Notes under the pieces: generated by a model
Database searches by the model: none
What the model saw: the letters and a program-made list of their open reading frames with translations, nothing else
Told to the model about the DNA's origin: nothing
In this document: one piece after another, positions 10,330-21,721 of the stretch
Layout of the letters: every line of letters begins with the position of its first letter
Numbering within the stretch: the stretch's first letter is position 1
Translations under genes and position numbers: made by a program
Source: Adineta ricciae
Taxonomy: Eukaryota > Rotifera > Eurotatoria > Adinetida > Adinetidae
Length of the DNA stretch: 64,000 nt
NCBI GenBank assembly: GCA_905250025.1
Contig: CAJNOJ010000144.1
Coordinates: 151,573-215,572, forward strand
Reading direction: 5' to 3'

Positions 10330-13041
10330 ATGAAATCTATAATAGCCAATAGTTCCATCGATGATGACACAAGTAAGATACATCTCAATTCTCTTGTAGT
10401 AGAACCTTCGACAATACAGCTAAAGGACACTCGCACAATACATATGGACATAAATTTCCTGATCTGGTTGAACTTGCATTATGACGAATCAAGCGACGAC
10501 TATCAAAACTCGATTGTCTCTCTTCGGCATGCTAATAAAACCGTCAAGATATTTAAAAATGCCGATCAATGTATTGATTTTCTCACAGACATGAAAACTG
10601 AGAAAGTATTTCTGATTGTACCAAATTCTATCAATGAAATCTTAGTACCACTTATTCACGAAGTGTCTCAACTCAATTCGATATATATCTTGTGCACTAA
10701 TCCACAGTATACACAATCGATCAAATCTTGGTCAAAAGTACGGGGTATTTTCACAAAAATTGATACAATTTGTCAGTTAGTTAAACAAGATGTAAATCGC
10801 ATCGATCATGACTCCATTTCCTTCAGTTTTATATCATCAAATGATGTAGCAAATCAAAATTTAAATGAACTGGATGTGTCTTTTATGTACACACAAATAT
10901 TGAAAGAAATTCTCCTTGAAATTGAATATAATGATCAATCTTTTAGAGAACTGATCGACTACCTTCGTGAATTGTTTGATGAAAATGATCCAGAAATGCA
11001 ACTTATTGCTAAGTTTGAAAAAGATTATTACTCTCAAACACCCATTTGGTGGTACACATACCCATGTTTCATTTACTCTATATTGAATCAAGCACTACGC
11101 ACCCACGAAACGCATACAATTATCAAGATGGGCATTTTTATTCGAGATCTCCATCGACAAATTGAGCAACTTCATTTGGATCAATCAGCTGATGAACAGA
11201 TGCAATCATTCATTGTTTATCGAAGTCAAGGTTTATCGAAATCTGATTTTGATAAAATGATGAAAACAAAAGGTGGACTTATGTCGTTTAATAGTTTTTT
11301 GTCAACAAGTAAAGAACGAGATGTTGCTCTCGTTATGGCTGACAGTAATGGACTTAATGAACATTCAATTGGAATCCTTTTTGAAATAACTGTTCATCGA
11401 TCAATTTCATCATCTCCTTTTGCCAGTCTTGATAATATCAGTTACTTTAATCAGCTAGAACAGGAAATTCTCTTTTCAATGCATACTGTTTTTCGTATCG
11501 TTGAAATCGAACAAATGGATGATACAAATCATATCTGGCAAGTGAAATTAACATTAACTGATGACACTGATCAGCTGCTTACTTGTCTTACCGAATATAT
11601 GCGATACGAAACTCGAGGATCGACAGGAAGAGATCGATTGGGACACTTATTACTTAAATTAGACGAGTATGACGCAGCTGAAGCCGTGTATCGAGTTTTA
11701 CTAGATCAACCGTTGGATGATGGAGAGAGAGCACATTTCTATTTTATGTTAGGACACATAAAAAATGATCAAAAAAATCCTAAAGAGGCGCTTTCTCTGT
11801 GTGAAAAGTCTCTGGAAATATATGAGCAAATTCGCTCTCCAAATCATCTTGATATTGCCAGCTGCTATCACCTCATTGGACGCTGCTACAAACTTATGCA
11901 CGATTACAAAAATGCGATTTTATTTTTGGAAAAAGCTCATGAAATTGCCAAAATAAAATTTCCTCCATATGATCATGGTTTACTCAACTCCTTTATATCC
12001 ATGGGTTCTCTGTATGAAAGCATGAATAATGAGACTAAAGCACTTTGGTTTTACGAGGAAGCACTTAAAATTGGGAAAAATAATTTTCCTCCTAACCATC
12101 CTTCGATTGCTGTTATTTATAACAATATCGCTCATGTATACTCAAAGCTACACGAGAACTCGAAAGCAATTTTGTTTACTCAAAAAGCTTTCGAAATTAA
12201 ACAGAAAAGTCTTCTTTCTAATGATTCATCCTTTTCCAAGCTATACGGTCGACTTGGTACAATATATCAGGAAACTGGTCATTACTCGAAAGCACTTTAT
12301 TTTTACGATCAAGAACGCCAACAAGAACAAAAAACTCCACGTGTAAATCACTATCATTTATATGCTATTAATTTCTGCATTGGAACAGTATATTATCAAA
12401 TGTGTGAATACTCGAAAGCAATTTCAACTTACGAAATAGCTATAGAACACTACAAAAAATTGAATCAATCGGATGATGAAGACTTAGCTAATATCTTTAT
12501 GGCAATTGGCACTACATATAATGATATGGGCGAACACGCGAGCGCAATAATATTTTATGAAAAAGTCCTTAAAATACAACAGCAATACCTTCCACCAAAC
12601 CATTCAAAGTTAGGTAATATGTATAATAAGATTGGTTTGATATATTGCCACAAAGAAAAGTATACCACGGCACTTTCATATCTTGAAAAATTTCTTGATA
12701 TACAACAGCAAACATATCCTTTGAATCATTCAGAATTATCTGCTGCTTATAACAATATTAGTGGAATATACTGTAAAATGGGAGACTTTTCTAAAGCACT
12801 TTTTTTTATTGAGAAAGCGTTAGAAACTAGTGAATATTACTCTTCTTCTAATGATGAAAATTTTCCTATTCTCTACAATACTCTTGGCTCCATCTATTCC
12901 AATATGTATGATTATCCGAAAGCACTTTCATATTATGAACTTGCTCTTGATATTGCAAAAAATATATTACCATTAGATCATCATCATGTTCAACTGCTTC
13001 AAAAAAATATTAAATTATTGAAAAAGAAAATGTTATTATAA
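10330..13041 (+). CDS. Mono-ADP-ribosyltransferase fused to TPR repeats
   Basis: Single-exon 903-aa protein. Residues about 180-420 form an arginine-type ADP-ribosyltransferase: YRSQ with the NAD-binding Arg at 298, the SFNSFLSTS strand (Ser-Thr-Ser at 325-327) and the E-x-E pair E377-Q-E379. Together these are the complete R-S-ExE triad, so activity is plausible. From about residue 440 to the end run roughly ten tetratricopeptide repeats of the kinesin-light-chain style (HPSIAVIYNNIAHVYSKL-type units of 42 residues, often starting YSKALxFYEKALEI). Reaction by family: transfer of ADP-ribose from NAD to arginine on a protein selected by the TPR scaffold. The N-terminal 180 residues are unassigned. 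No signal peptide, so probably cytosolic. AATAAA lies near 13110. Confidence 0.9.
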   Translation: MKSIIANSSIDDDTSKIHLNSLVVEPSTIQLKDTRTIHMDINFLIWLNLHYDESSDDYQNSIVSLRHANKTVKIFKNADQCIDFLTDMKTEKVFLIVPNSINEILVPLIHEVSQLNSIYILCTNPQYTQSIKSWSKVRGIFTKIDTICQLVKQDVNRIDHDSISFSFISSNDVANQNLNELDVSFMYTQILKEILLEIEYNDQSFRELIDYLRELFDENDPEMQLIAKFEKDYYSQTPIWWYTYPCFIYSILNQALRTHETHTIIKMGIFIRDLHRQIEQLHLDQSADEQMQSFIVYRSQGLSKSDFDKMMKTKGGLMSFNSFLSTSKERDVALVMADSNGLNEHSIGILFEITVHRSISSSPFASLDNISYFNQLEQEILFSMHTVFRIVEIEQMDDTNHIWQVKLTLTDDTDQLLTCLTEYMRYETRGSTGRDRLGHLLLKLDEYDAAEAVYRVLLDQPLDDGERAHFYFMLGHIKNDQKNPKEALSLCEKSLEIYEQIRSPNHLDIASCYHLIGRCYKLMHDYKNAILFLEKAHEIAKIKFPPYDHGLLNSFISMGSLYESMNNETKALWFYEEALKIGKNNFPPNHPSIAVIYNNIAHVYSKLHENSKAILFTQKAFEIKQKSLLSNDSSFSKLYGRLGTIYQETGHYSKALYFYDQERQQEQKTPRVNHYHLYAINFCIGTVYYQMCEYSKAISTYEIAIEHYKKLNQSDDEDLANIFMAIGTTYNDMGEHASAIIFYEKVLKIQQQYLPPNHSKLGNMYNKIGLIYCHKEKYTTALSYLEKFLDIQQQTYPLNHSELSAAYNNISGIYCKMGDFSKALFFIEKALETSEYYSSSNDENFPILYNTLGSIYSNMYDYPKALSYYELALDIAKNILPLDHHHVQLLQKNIKLLKKKMLL

Positions 13042-13323
13042 ATCATTTATATCAACCATCCGACTATAGTTATATAAAACCGTTCTAACTTCTTTGTTTT
13101 ATCTAAATTAATAAAGCTTTTTTATTATTTATTGTTTTAATGAAACTTTCACTCATTCCAAAGAACGAGTGGTCCTGTTGAGATACATTTCTAGTGAAAT
13201 TTTCAGTTCAACAAACTAGACTACTTCGATGTTTCATCTATAAATTATGAGTTTTATTTGTGATCAGTATAATTCTGTCTGAAAATGAGTTGCGGATTCC
13301 CAAATGGTGCGAGTAAGAATGTA
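13042..13323. other. 3' flank of the ART-TPR gene
   Basis: Short AT-rich 3' region with a polyadenylation signal near 13110; nothing else recognised. Confidence 0.45.
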
Positions 13324-13843
13324 CAGGGTGGTCTATAATTAACGCAGCCACACCATACAAATTGTATATCACTGTTACGACTCGAGGAAAGGAGCTCATT
13401 TTTTACCAATGATAGAAACATGTGTAAAGCATATAATCATAAGGACATGTTTTCACAAATTCTCTATTCAGTGATTCCAATGACTTTAAGAAAAATATTT
13501 TGCCTTTTCATATATAAAAAAAAAGTAATGTAATATAGAGAAAAAACGCATGGCCATACCTATATTCTTCTTTCATATCTTTCGACTTCTATTTATAAAT
13601 CATTTCTTCTTTACTGTTACACGACTATTGTACGTTTCTGTTTCACATTTTCTATTGTATAAAAATTTTTTTTTTCTTGAAGTCAATAGACTTACTTAAC
13701 AGAGGATCTTCTGAGGCTTGTCTTTATGATTTTAAAACTTACACATACCTTTATCATTGGTAAAAAAATCAGCTCCTTTCCTCAAGTCGTAATGGAGATA
13801 TTCAATCTACATGGTTTGATTGCGTCAATTATGGATCATTCTG
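13324..13843. mobile_element. Foldback MITE with long inverted arms and TA target site
   Basis: The left end CAGGGTGGTCTATAATTAACGC and the reverse complement of the right end CAGAATGATCCATAATTGACGC align, and similarity continues inwards for about 170 bp per arm. The blocks GAGGAAAGGAGCT..TTTTTACCAATGATA (13382-13414) and its complement (13752-13788) are the best conserved. The element is 520 bp and flanked by TA on both sides (13322-13323 and 13844-13845), as for Tc1/mariner-type targets. No transposase frame. The arms have diverged, so the insertion is not very recent. Confidence 0.78.
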
Positions 13844-13845
13844 TA

Positions 13846-14483
13846 ATTTTATGGATTGTTAAGATGAGAATAATACATAGATAAACAGAACGAAAAATAT
13901 GGCGTTGAGCTAATGTTCGAAATGATGATACTGTATATAAATTGATAAATATTAGCAAGATTAAAGAAAAATTTTTATGTGTATTAATTCTGAATTATGT
14001 CCATTTATACGACAATGTTATTGGATATATTAACAAACATCAATTATCACAAAAATAAAAGAATATATCTGATAATAACAACAAAGATCCGATACCTACT
14101 CAGTGTTTCTCTTCAAGTTGAAGGTAAGACAATGAGACTCATTTTCATCCTTTGGTATGAAATAAATTCTTCAAAGATTGTAATTGCCTTCTGTTTCGTC
14201 ATAATATATATCTGATCTTTGATATGAATTAAAAAAGATACTTTTTTTGCATGGAAATTGTTATATTGATAGCTTAAACACTATCATCGACCTGAAATGT
14301 ATAAAAATAGGTACAAGATATGTATCTGCGAAGGTAAGAGTGTGATTTCATCATAACATATTGGAATCGAGTGGAACAGGATGTTTTCTCGTTACAAACT
14401 TTATTGATGTGATAATAATATAAAAATAGGAAAAAAAAGACTAAAAACTTATTGGAAAAATTTTGTTAAGAAGTGTTCTTGAC
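13846..14483. other. Gene-free stretch downstream of galactocerebrosidase
   Basis: AT-rich, no supported gene. On the minus strand AATAAA at about 14400-14405 is the likely polyadenylation signal of the galactocerebrosidase gene. Confidence 0.45.
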
Positions 14484-16469
14484 TCAAATGGGTGATTGTA
14501 AACAAAAATTGTCAAACTGTACGTAGTCCCAAGATGATCCAATCGCACCCCATCCAGAATAGCTAGATGCAGTCAGCTCACATCGACCAACTGGATTACC
14601 ATTAACATATCCTACTGAATAATCTTGTAAAACAACAAGTGTCAATTTATACCAAGTGCCAGCTACAATGGAAACAATTCCAGAAGTAACTGGATTTGTA
14701 AGCTGTGTACTATTAGTTATTTGCCAAGATCCATTATTAGTTGTATTGACACTGAATACAATGCCAGAGCTTCCATTACCACAACCTCCTTCTGATACTC
14801 CTAAAGCAACGAATGCAATTCCATTTTTCTCAATCAAAACATCCACGCTGATATTCAAAGGTTGTTTCCAAGTATAATTACCAATAATAGAATATGGATA
14901 GTCTGCGTCGTCGCACCAGCTAATAGGTCTTTCAGGCACCATTTGTCTCATAGTTTTACCACGGGTACTTGCTGTATCTATGATTTCCCATGAACCTGTC
15001 TGGTCAGAAAAATATGGTGCTTCACTGTATACTTGATGGTCGTCAAAATTATCCGCATATGGCAAGGGAAATGGTTGGGACGGTGGAGCGTCGTAAGCAC
15101 CTTTTGTACCATTAATTGTTGAAACAGTATAAAGTACACCAACTGATAATTGAAGTGTAAATGTTCCATTATCCAAAGTAATGATTCCTTTGTAGGTGAA
15201 GGCTTGATCTACATCTAATATGTTGAGATCCGTGAAGAAAACATATAGTTGAGTAATATGACCAAAAGAAGTGTCGAGTTGAAAAGTTGCTGTTTGATTA
15301 GTTGTACTATAGTATACCGTACTGGAATGTGCACATTGTGAACTATTACGATCCATTGTTTCAACAATGATAGTCAATTGTTCACCAGTTGGATCGGTTA
15401 AAGATACATAACTACCACCATTATCAAGCAATCCAACACCTGATCCATGTTTTAAAAACGACCATCCCACTTTTGTAAACTGTCCCCAATGTGCTGATAC
15501 CCATAGAAGTCGTCCAATTCGATAGTGTCCTGACCATGGTTCATTAGCACGTAGTATTCCAACACCACTGTATGGTAATCCATCATAGAATGAGGCAATC
15601 AAATCCCAGGCAATAGTTGCAGTTAAGTTCGCACGAACATAATTCTGATTCAATGATCTTGCCCAACATAGAGAACCGGTATCATAATCAAGTGACATAT
15701 CTTCACTTGACCACTGAACCTTGTTGAGAGCAGCACATTCTTCTGCTATAGCCGAACCAACATAATGTGCACCAATAACATCAACAGCAGCTGCCCATTC
15801 AGGATCTTTGACTAAAGTTGTACAAACATCCCATTTTGAATCATGACCAACGACCTTCGTTTTAAGTCCCGCTGCAGTAATTGCTGCCTTGAGTGCCAAT
15901 GTATATCCTTTGTCCCATGCACATTCATTCCAAATTCCTATGTAATCAATATCGAGATTATAATATTTCTTAGCACCTAATAGCCAATTCATAGTATATC
16001 TTAGAGTACTATTGGTCCAAGGTAATTTCTTTCCTTCACCAACCCAACCGGGAAATCCCCAACTAAGCCCATAAAGAGTAATATTGGGATTTCTTCGTTT
16101 TGCTTCCACCATGGTATTCCATTCATAACCTCGCTGATAGTTTTCATCATCAGCTGTATGCATGTGAGAAGGTTCTGTTCCATCAGTTGATTGCACGTCA
16201 CCACCAATCTCAACTTTAAGTATATGTAACGAAGCACCAAAACCTGGTAAAAATAGGTAATCCATTATTTGATTATACCATTTGCTTTTATAATCTGCAA
16301 GTAAACGTGTAACACAACCACCACCACTCAAGCCACCAATACCGTCGAAGCGTCTACCTAATCCCGTTGCTTTGCTCACTGTATATGTGAAAGATGCATC
16401 CGAAATTGAAAAAACTATTGTCAATACACTAACCACAAATACAGTTTTGACCAGTATCATTATCGTCAT
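14484..16469 (-). CDS. GALC: Galactocerebrosidase-like glycosidase (GH59)
   Basis: Intronless 661-aa frame, close to the ~685 aa of animal GALC. An N-terminal hydrophobic signal peptide (about residues 1-26) suits secretion or lysosomal delivery. RRFDGIGGLSGGG opens the TIM barrel. The acid/base glutamate is E182 in IGIWNECAWDKGY and the nucleophile is E256 in VQWSSEDMSLDYD; both match the family motifs. The C-terminal ~190 residues form a lectin-like beta-sandwich (APYFSDQTGSWEI to the end). Many N-x-S/T sites fit a glycoprotein. The family removes galactose from galactosylceramide in lysosomes. Substrate identity in this organism is inferred. Minus-strand AATAAA lies about 80 nt after the stop. 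Confidence 0.93.
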   Translation of the reverse strand: MTIMILVKTVFVVSVLTIVFSISDASFTYTVSKATGLGRRFDGIGGLSGGGCVTRLLADYKSKWYNQIMDYLFLPGFGASLHILKVEIGGDVQSTDGTEPSHMHTADDENYQRGYEWNTMVEAKRRNPNITLYGLSWGFPGWVGEGKKLPWTNSTLRYTMNWLLGAKKYYNLDIDYIGIWNECAWDKGYTLALKAAITAAGLKTKVVGHDSKWDVCTTLVKDPEWAAAVDVIGAHYVGSAIAEECAALNKVQWSSEDMSLDYDTGSLCWARSLNQNYVRANLTATIAWDLIASFYDGLPYSGVGILRANEPWSGHYRIGRLLWVSAHWGQFTKVGWSFLKHGSGVGLLDNGGSYVSLTDPTGEQLTIIVETMDRNSSQCAHSSTVYYSTTNQTATFQLDTSFGHITQLYVFFTDLNILDVDQAFTYKGIITLDNGTFTLQLSVGVLYTVSTINGTKGAYDAPPSQPFPLPYADNFDDHQVYSEAPYFSDQTGSWEIIDTASTRGKTMRQMVPERPISWCDDADYPYSIIGNYTWKQPLNISVDVLIEKNGIAFVALGVSEGGCGNGSSGIVFSVNTTNNGSWQITNSTQLTNPVTSGIVSIVAGTWYKLTLVVLQDYSVGYVNGNPVGRCELTASSYSGWGAIGSSWDYVQFDNFCLQSPI

Positions 16470-18073
16470 TAATTTCTGCGAAAATGTTCACTAAAATATA
16501 CATAAAAACTTATTAACTTTAAATGGTTTCCTTTTTAACTTGCAGTAAAATCTCGTAATTACATCTCTACTTTTCTATCATTCTTCTACATCAAGTCCTA
16601 CTTGCAAAACTTTTGTTACTTCTTACCTGTAATATCAAATGTGAATACTTTATATAATGAATGAATTGTTTAAATAGATAACACGAAAAATATGAGTTGA
16701 AGGACAATATTGAGATAAATGTTGCATTATTGATAAAAAGGCTAAGTACAACACACAAAGTGTTGTGGGTACCTTTCTCCACACTTCAAAAACGAAATGT
16801 AAAAATATAATAATGATAAACTATTATCGTAATTTAATTTTAGTCACATACAGTTTGTGACTTTGATTCAAATTGTACAGAAATAAATTTATGTTGTGCA
16901 ATTTTTCTTTTCTCCTCATTTTTGTCGATTTATTAAATATAATCGATAATTATATTGATCTTATATGATGAAAAGTTCAAAAGAAAAAATGTTCATATTC
17001 TCATGATTCCTATCACGTCTTCTTTTTTATTTTAATAACAATGCAATCAATCAACATTTTTTAAAACAATTCAAACTAAAGTTCAATGGAAAACAAAAGC
17101 TATCAGATAGACAAAGAATTATCGATTTTGTTGTCGATATCGATCGTTTTGATGAAGTTGATAATGATAATGTATTTGAAAATCAATTCTGTTGAGAGTA
17201 ATAAACACTGTCATTGATAAACTGAATTTAGAAAAAAAAAGATTATTTTCTGCGTTTTATCTTTATCTCGAAACAAATGTATCTTTCCTTTCCATATAAA
17301 TCTATTTAAAATAAATCTTCTCTATTAACATAATAACTAACACATGTTATATTCTACTTTAACTGTGTTTTTATTTGTCTTGAGCAGATTGAACGAATTC
17401 CAATTAAGACTGTGTAAACGAATAAAATTTTCAAATTTGATCTTACTATGTAACTATATCCTTTATATAAAGAGATATTATCGACTACAACTAAAAGATT
17501 TACTGATTTTACTTTTGTATAAATAAGAATAAACCAAATGAGTGCAGATATGACAATCTTGGAGTAGAACTTCTTTAGGATTCGAAACCATTTCAGTAGT
17601 TTGTTTTATACTTCTTCTGGATAGAAAATAATTTCTTATGATAATCTGAATCACACAAAATGACAATGATTTTGAAGGAATTATTTTCCAAAGATATACG
17701 GGTACTATCATTGACTAATAATTAAACTTTTCTTTACAGTATCGTTAACAGTATTCTATTGGAAAAAAAATGCAAATTCTCTCGACTGAAAAATCAGTCG
17801 TTTTATTTCCTGTTCTTCTCATTATAATATCTGAAGGTTTTTGTTTTTTTCAATTAACTTATTTCAACAGATATATCTTCAGACAACTATTCAAAGTAAA
17901 AGAAAATACTTATTTCTATTTTTGAATAATTGTCTGTATATAATTCGCAAAAAAAGATGCAACTCAATTATTTTATAAACAATTGTAAGAGTCACACAAT
18001 TTTATAAGAAAATTTCATCATTTTTTAGATCCAAAACTTTTCCAATTGATATTCTTATTTTGAATTATTTGTT
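16470..18073. other. 1.6-kb stretch with one faint coding-like relic
   Basis: No gene supported. Near 17040-17191 a frame reads FKLKFNGKQKLSDRQRIIDF followed by an acidic run and a stop at TTCTGTTGA. It has amino-acid composition like a real exon but no recognised family. The rest is AT-rich and featureless. Confidence 0.35.
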
Positions 18074-18759
18074 ATGAGTACAAACTATCCCGTTTCACTT
18101 TCGCTAGCTCGATCAAAATTCGCTCTTTATATTTCCATTCCCATTCATCTTCTTGCTCTTATTAGTGAATTATCAAGTGTAATTATTTTTCTCAGTTTAC
18201 AAACATTTCGATCAACTTCCTGTGCATTTTATTTAATGTTTATGGCATTATTTAATTCAATTCGATTCATTTTTAGTTCGCCATTTCTTACAATATCAAT
18301 GGCATTTCCAATCAATTTTACTTCGGTTCTTTTATTTTATTGTTAATTGAGAAATTATATTGTTGCAACATGTAATTTTTCTGCGTTAACATGTTTATGT
18401 TTAGCTACTATTGATCAATATTTTGCAACAAATTCTCGTCATCGATGGCAACAATGGTCAAATATTCGAATTGCTCATCGTGCCGTGATAATTATAACAA
18501 TAATTTGGATGATTCATGCAATATCTTTTTTCCTCTATTTTAATCGATTTTCCCTGTCAATCCAGCGCTTTGTATTTCATCTAATTCAATTTTATACGAA
18601 TATAATGTTTATGTATATTATTTAACCTATGGAAATTTTTTTCCATTAATTGCAATTAAATTTGGTATATTAGCTTTTCGAAATGCACGAAGTTTAACTA
18701 CTCGAACCAATCCACTTATTCGACGTGAATTATATAAACAATTAACTAAAATGGTTCTT
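18074..18759 (+). pseudogene. Rhodopsin-like receptor, 5' portion, broken
   Basis: Clear homologue of the two intact receptors at 20.0-21.0 and 24.0-25.0 kb, but on the other strand. TM1-TM2 read well (SLARSKFALYISIPIHLLALISE). Then the codon for Gln in FYCQ has become TAA (at 18344). After TM3-TM4 (LCLATIDQYFAT, RIAHRAVIIITIIW) a frameshift near 18560-18600 moves TM5 (YNVYVYYLTYGNFFPLIAI) to another frame. The homology ends abruptly at KMVL, at 18759, where a repeat begins; TM6-TM7 are absent. Inference: dead gene truncated by the insertion or a rearrangement. Confidence 0.88.
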
Positions 18760-19032
18760 CCCAGGTCAACAAATCTTATGCTGGATCCGACCATCCGACA
18801 AAATCCGATCGGATTCCTGGAAACGGAATTGCATTGGAATCCGACTAGAAAAATCCTGTCGGTTGTTGCAAATTTTATGAGCGATCTTTTTAGCTATGTT
18901 CTAAGATGACCCTTATAAAATGCAGGAAATCCATGTTTCGGATCCGACATGGGATCCGATCGGATCCGAGACTGTCGGAATCCAATGCGATTCCGTCACC
19001 CGCATTTCATCGGATCCGTCGAATTCCTGTAG
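18760..19032. repeat. GGATCCGATCGGATTCC-rich repeat, copy 1
   Basis: Starts CCCAGGTCAAC exactly where the receptor homology stops. It contains many GGATCCGA, CGATCGGATTCC and GGAATCC words in both orientations, much richer in GC than its surroundings. About 120 bp (18838-18960) match 25461-25580 closely, including TTTTATGAGC and TCTTTTTAGCTAT. The copy ends at an N (19033), probably a scaffold join. Confidence 0.7.
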
Positions 19033-19033
19033 N
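19033..19033. other. Ambiguous base (N), possible scaffold join
   Basis: Single N directly after the GC-rich repeat. The other four Ns are at 23702, 35952, 37090 and 51974. Three of these interrupt one receptor gene with loss of frame, so in this sequence a single N may stand for a gap rather than one unknown base. Confidence 0.6.
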
Positions 19034-19744
19034 ATATGAGTCACCAATTGTAGATAATGTTCTACTTCATCGATATGTGTTGGAATTTTTCTTTAATATT
19101 ATTTCATTAATGAGAAAAGTTAATTTTAATTATTCCTAGTCAAATACAAGGATTCATCCCATTGCCCCACTTTACTCTAGATACAAGTTGTGAATAAATG
19201 TCAAATGAATAAGAATGGTCTTATAAAATTTTTCAGACAATTTCTAAGAACAATATAATGTTTGATGTAGAATATTTAGAAAAAATCAAAGTCTCTTGAA
19301 GATTCATATTATTACTAAAAATTTGTCGTCATTTATAGATAAGGTTTCCTTTTTTATTTTTCGACGAAAAATCTTTAGTATTTTCTTATCATATAACGAC
19401 AATATATTTCTTCTTCTTCTTGGAAATTAATTGGTTTCAAAATATGTTAACATAAAACTTTCCAGTTCTCACTGAAATAATTTCATAAGGTAACTTTGAC
19501 AAGAAATTGCATTAGTCACTTCATACTCGCTTAGAATGATTTGATATACACCATGGAACATGTGGACTTTTTTCTCGTTTTTCATGAACATGAAAAATGT
19601 GAAAAGTTAGAAAGTGTTAGTCATCGTAATTTATTCATAAGATTTAAATATGATGACTATGAATCGATTATGTTTTGATCGCTATGAAGTTGTAAGCAAA
19701 TGTTTAAGAACTCTGCTCGAATATGTTGACGGATGTGAGTATAA
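19034..19744. other. Gene-free stretch
   Basis: AT-rich sequence between the N and the start of the duplicated receptor block; no gene recognised. Confidence 0.4.
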
Positions 19745-21487
19745 ACGAGTTTTATCAAACAAATTTACATTTGCAGTTACTTACGAAAGAATGATTTACC
19801 TAGTTCATTCTATGTGGATAATGAGGTAAAAAATTGTCATGATTAATTACCTTCGTTTTTCTTCTTTCCGTTTTTCAGCGATATAAAGAGTATAGTATCA
19901 ATAGGTCAAAACGATTATTCAATGTTAGGAAGGACAAGAATAGACTTAGATAAAAAGACTTCACTTAATGCATTTTCGAAACAATATCAAACTTTTTTTT
20001 ATAATCATCATCCTGTTGTTGCTGGATTCTCCGTATTAACTGGAATAATTCGATTTTCTCGTCCACATTTACTGATAAACAGGTCATACAAAACATATTT
20101 TGCTTGTCGACGAAATCTTTTTGAAACACAAACATAGGTATAAAATGAATTCTAAAGAAAAAAATGAGTTGAATTTTATGAGAAACTAAATAGTTAAATC
20201 TTACTCCATTGCTTAGAAAACTCAATGTTAACGCAATTGCATTAGCTAAACTTAATTTAGCAAGAAAAATTGGTTCCTTATTTGTATTTAATGATGATAT
20301 TGAATTGACTATTGAAAATGGTGTATAAGTACAAACATAAACACATATTTCGACAAGAACCATTGTAGTCAGTTGTTTATCTAATTCTTGTCGAATAATT
20401 GGATTTGTTCGCGTTAATAAAGTTCGAGCATTTCGATAAGCTAACAAACCAAATACTACAGCTATTAATGGAAAAAGATTTCCATATGTTATAAAATATA
20501 AATAAACATTATATTGAAGAAATATAAAATTTGATGCAATACAGATCGATGGATTTATTGGTGATAATTGATTGAAATTGATAAGAAAAAGTATTGCATG
20601 ACAACACCAAATTAATGTGATTGTTATTATCACACGATGTGCAATGCGAATATTGGAATATCGATGCCATTGCGGACGAGTACATGTAGCAAAATATTGA
20701 TCAATGACTGATAAACATAAGCATGTTAAAGCTGATAGATTACATGTGGACACAAGAAAAGTTCTCATTTGACAATATAAAAATGAAATCGATGTAAAAT
20801 TCACTGAGAATGCCATAGAGACAGCAATAAAGGATGTACTAAATATCATTCGAATGAGATTAAATAATGCCATAAACATTAAATAAAATGAACAAGAATT
20901 TTGACGAAAAGTTTTCAAACTTAGAAAAATTGAAACACTTAATAATTCACTAAGAATACAAATAATACAAATTGGAATTGAAACATAAAGAGCAAATTTT
21001 GATCGCGTAGAAGTAAGAAAAGCGATGTAATCTATATCCATAGTGAAGATCTCGCAAAGACAAGAAGAACAACGATCTTTTTTTGCTTTATTTCCAAGTT
21101 CAATGGCGTTAATCCTTTTTTGTGTTTGAAGATGCACGAAGGGTAAAGATATTATATTTTATCTTTGTAATTAGTAGAAAATAATTTGAATGCTATAAAT
21201 AAAGTTTATTCGTTTGTTATCTATTACACGGAAAGACATTCTTTTTTCTCAGTGCCAAAAGCAAATAACAGATTTATACAAGTGAATTAGAAATCTTTAA
21301 TTAATAGAAAACGGAAGAAATGGCTTTTATTTCAAACTGAATGAAGATAATTTGTGCGTATTAATGAATTATCAGTATTACGTGATGAAAATCAGAATAA
21401 GATCTTTTGTCACAGGAGGAAACACAAGAATAGGTTGCTTCCATTTTCAAAACTCTGATAGAAGAGTCAATCGAATAAAGAAGCAAA
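19745..21487. repeat. 1.7-kb segmental duplication, copy A (with receptor A)
   Basis: Collinear with 23710-25462 in the same orientation, including the receptor gene, its intron and both flanks. The match begins near ATTTACATTT.CAGTTA and ends in CGAATAAAGAA.CAAA. Copy B is followed at once by the GC-rich repeat and copy A by unrelated sequence, so the right break of the duplication coincides with that repeat. Confidence 0.85.
20008..21041 (-). CDS. Rhodopsin-like 7TM receptor A (2 exons)
   Basis: Exons 21041-20205 and 20151-20008, with a 53-nt intron (GTAAGA donor, TTCTTTAG acceptor). The product is 326 aa. Splicing restores TM7 and helix 8 (SNG|NSFYTYVCVSKRFRRQ), which the unspliced frame lacks. 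Seven hydrophobic segments are visible. TM3 ends in IDQYFAT, where family-A receptors carry DRY. TM7 carries NSFYTY in place of NPxxY. The Cys in FLYCQ before TM3 and one after TM4 can form the usual disulfide. A plasma-membrane G-protein-coupled receptor with unknown ligand is inferred. ATG 21041 (MDIDYIAFL) is chosen by analogy with copy B; the frame stays open further upstream. Confidence 0.85.
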
Positions 21488-21721
21488 GTTGTTCGCATAC
21501 AGTAGAAAACCAGTTGTTGAAACACGATTTGTGTAATTGGAAACAAAAAGAATATATTTTTGAGTATGATGGGTGAGTTTTATAGAGAAGCTGATTCAAA
21601 GCTTCATACAACGGCGCTTTCAACAGTGCGAGCTGATAGATAAGAAAATAATGCATAGCGATCATACGAGATGTTTCGACAGATACTTCCAGAGACGGGG
21701 TTTCAAATTCGATTAAACGTA
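21488..21721. other. Gap between receptor A block and MITE
   Basis: Nothing recognised. The short open frames on both strands here have no family content. Confidence 0.4.
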
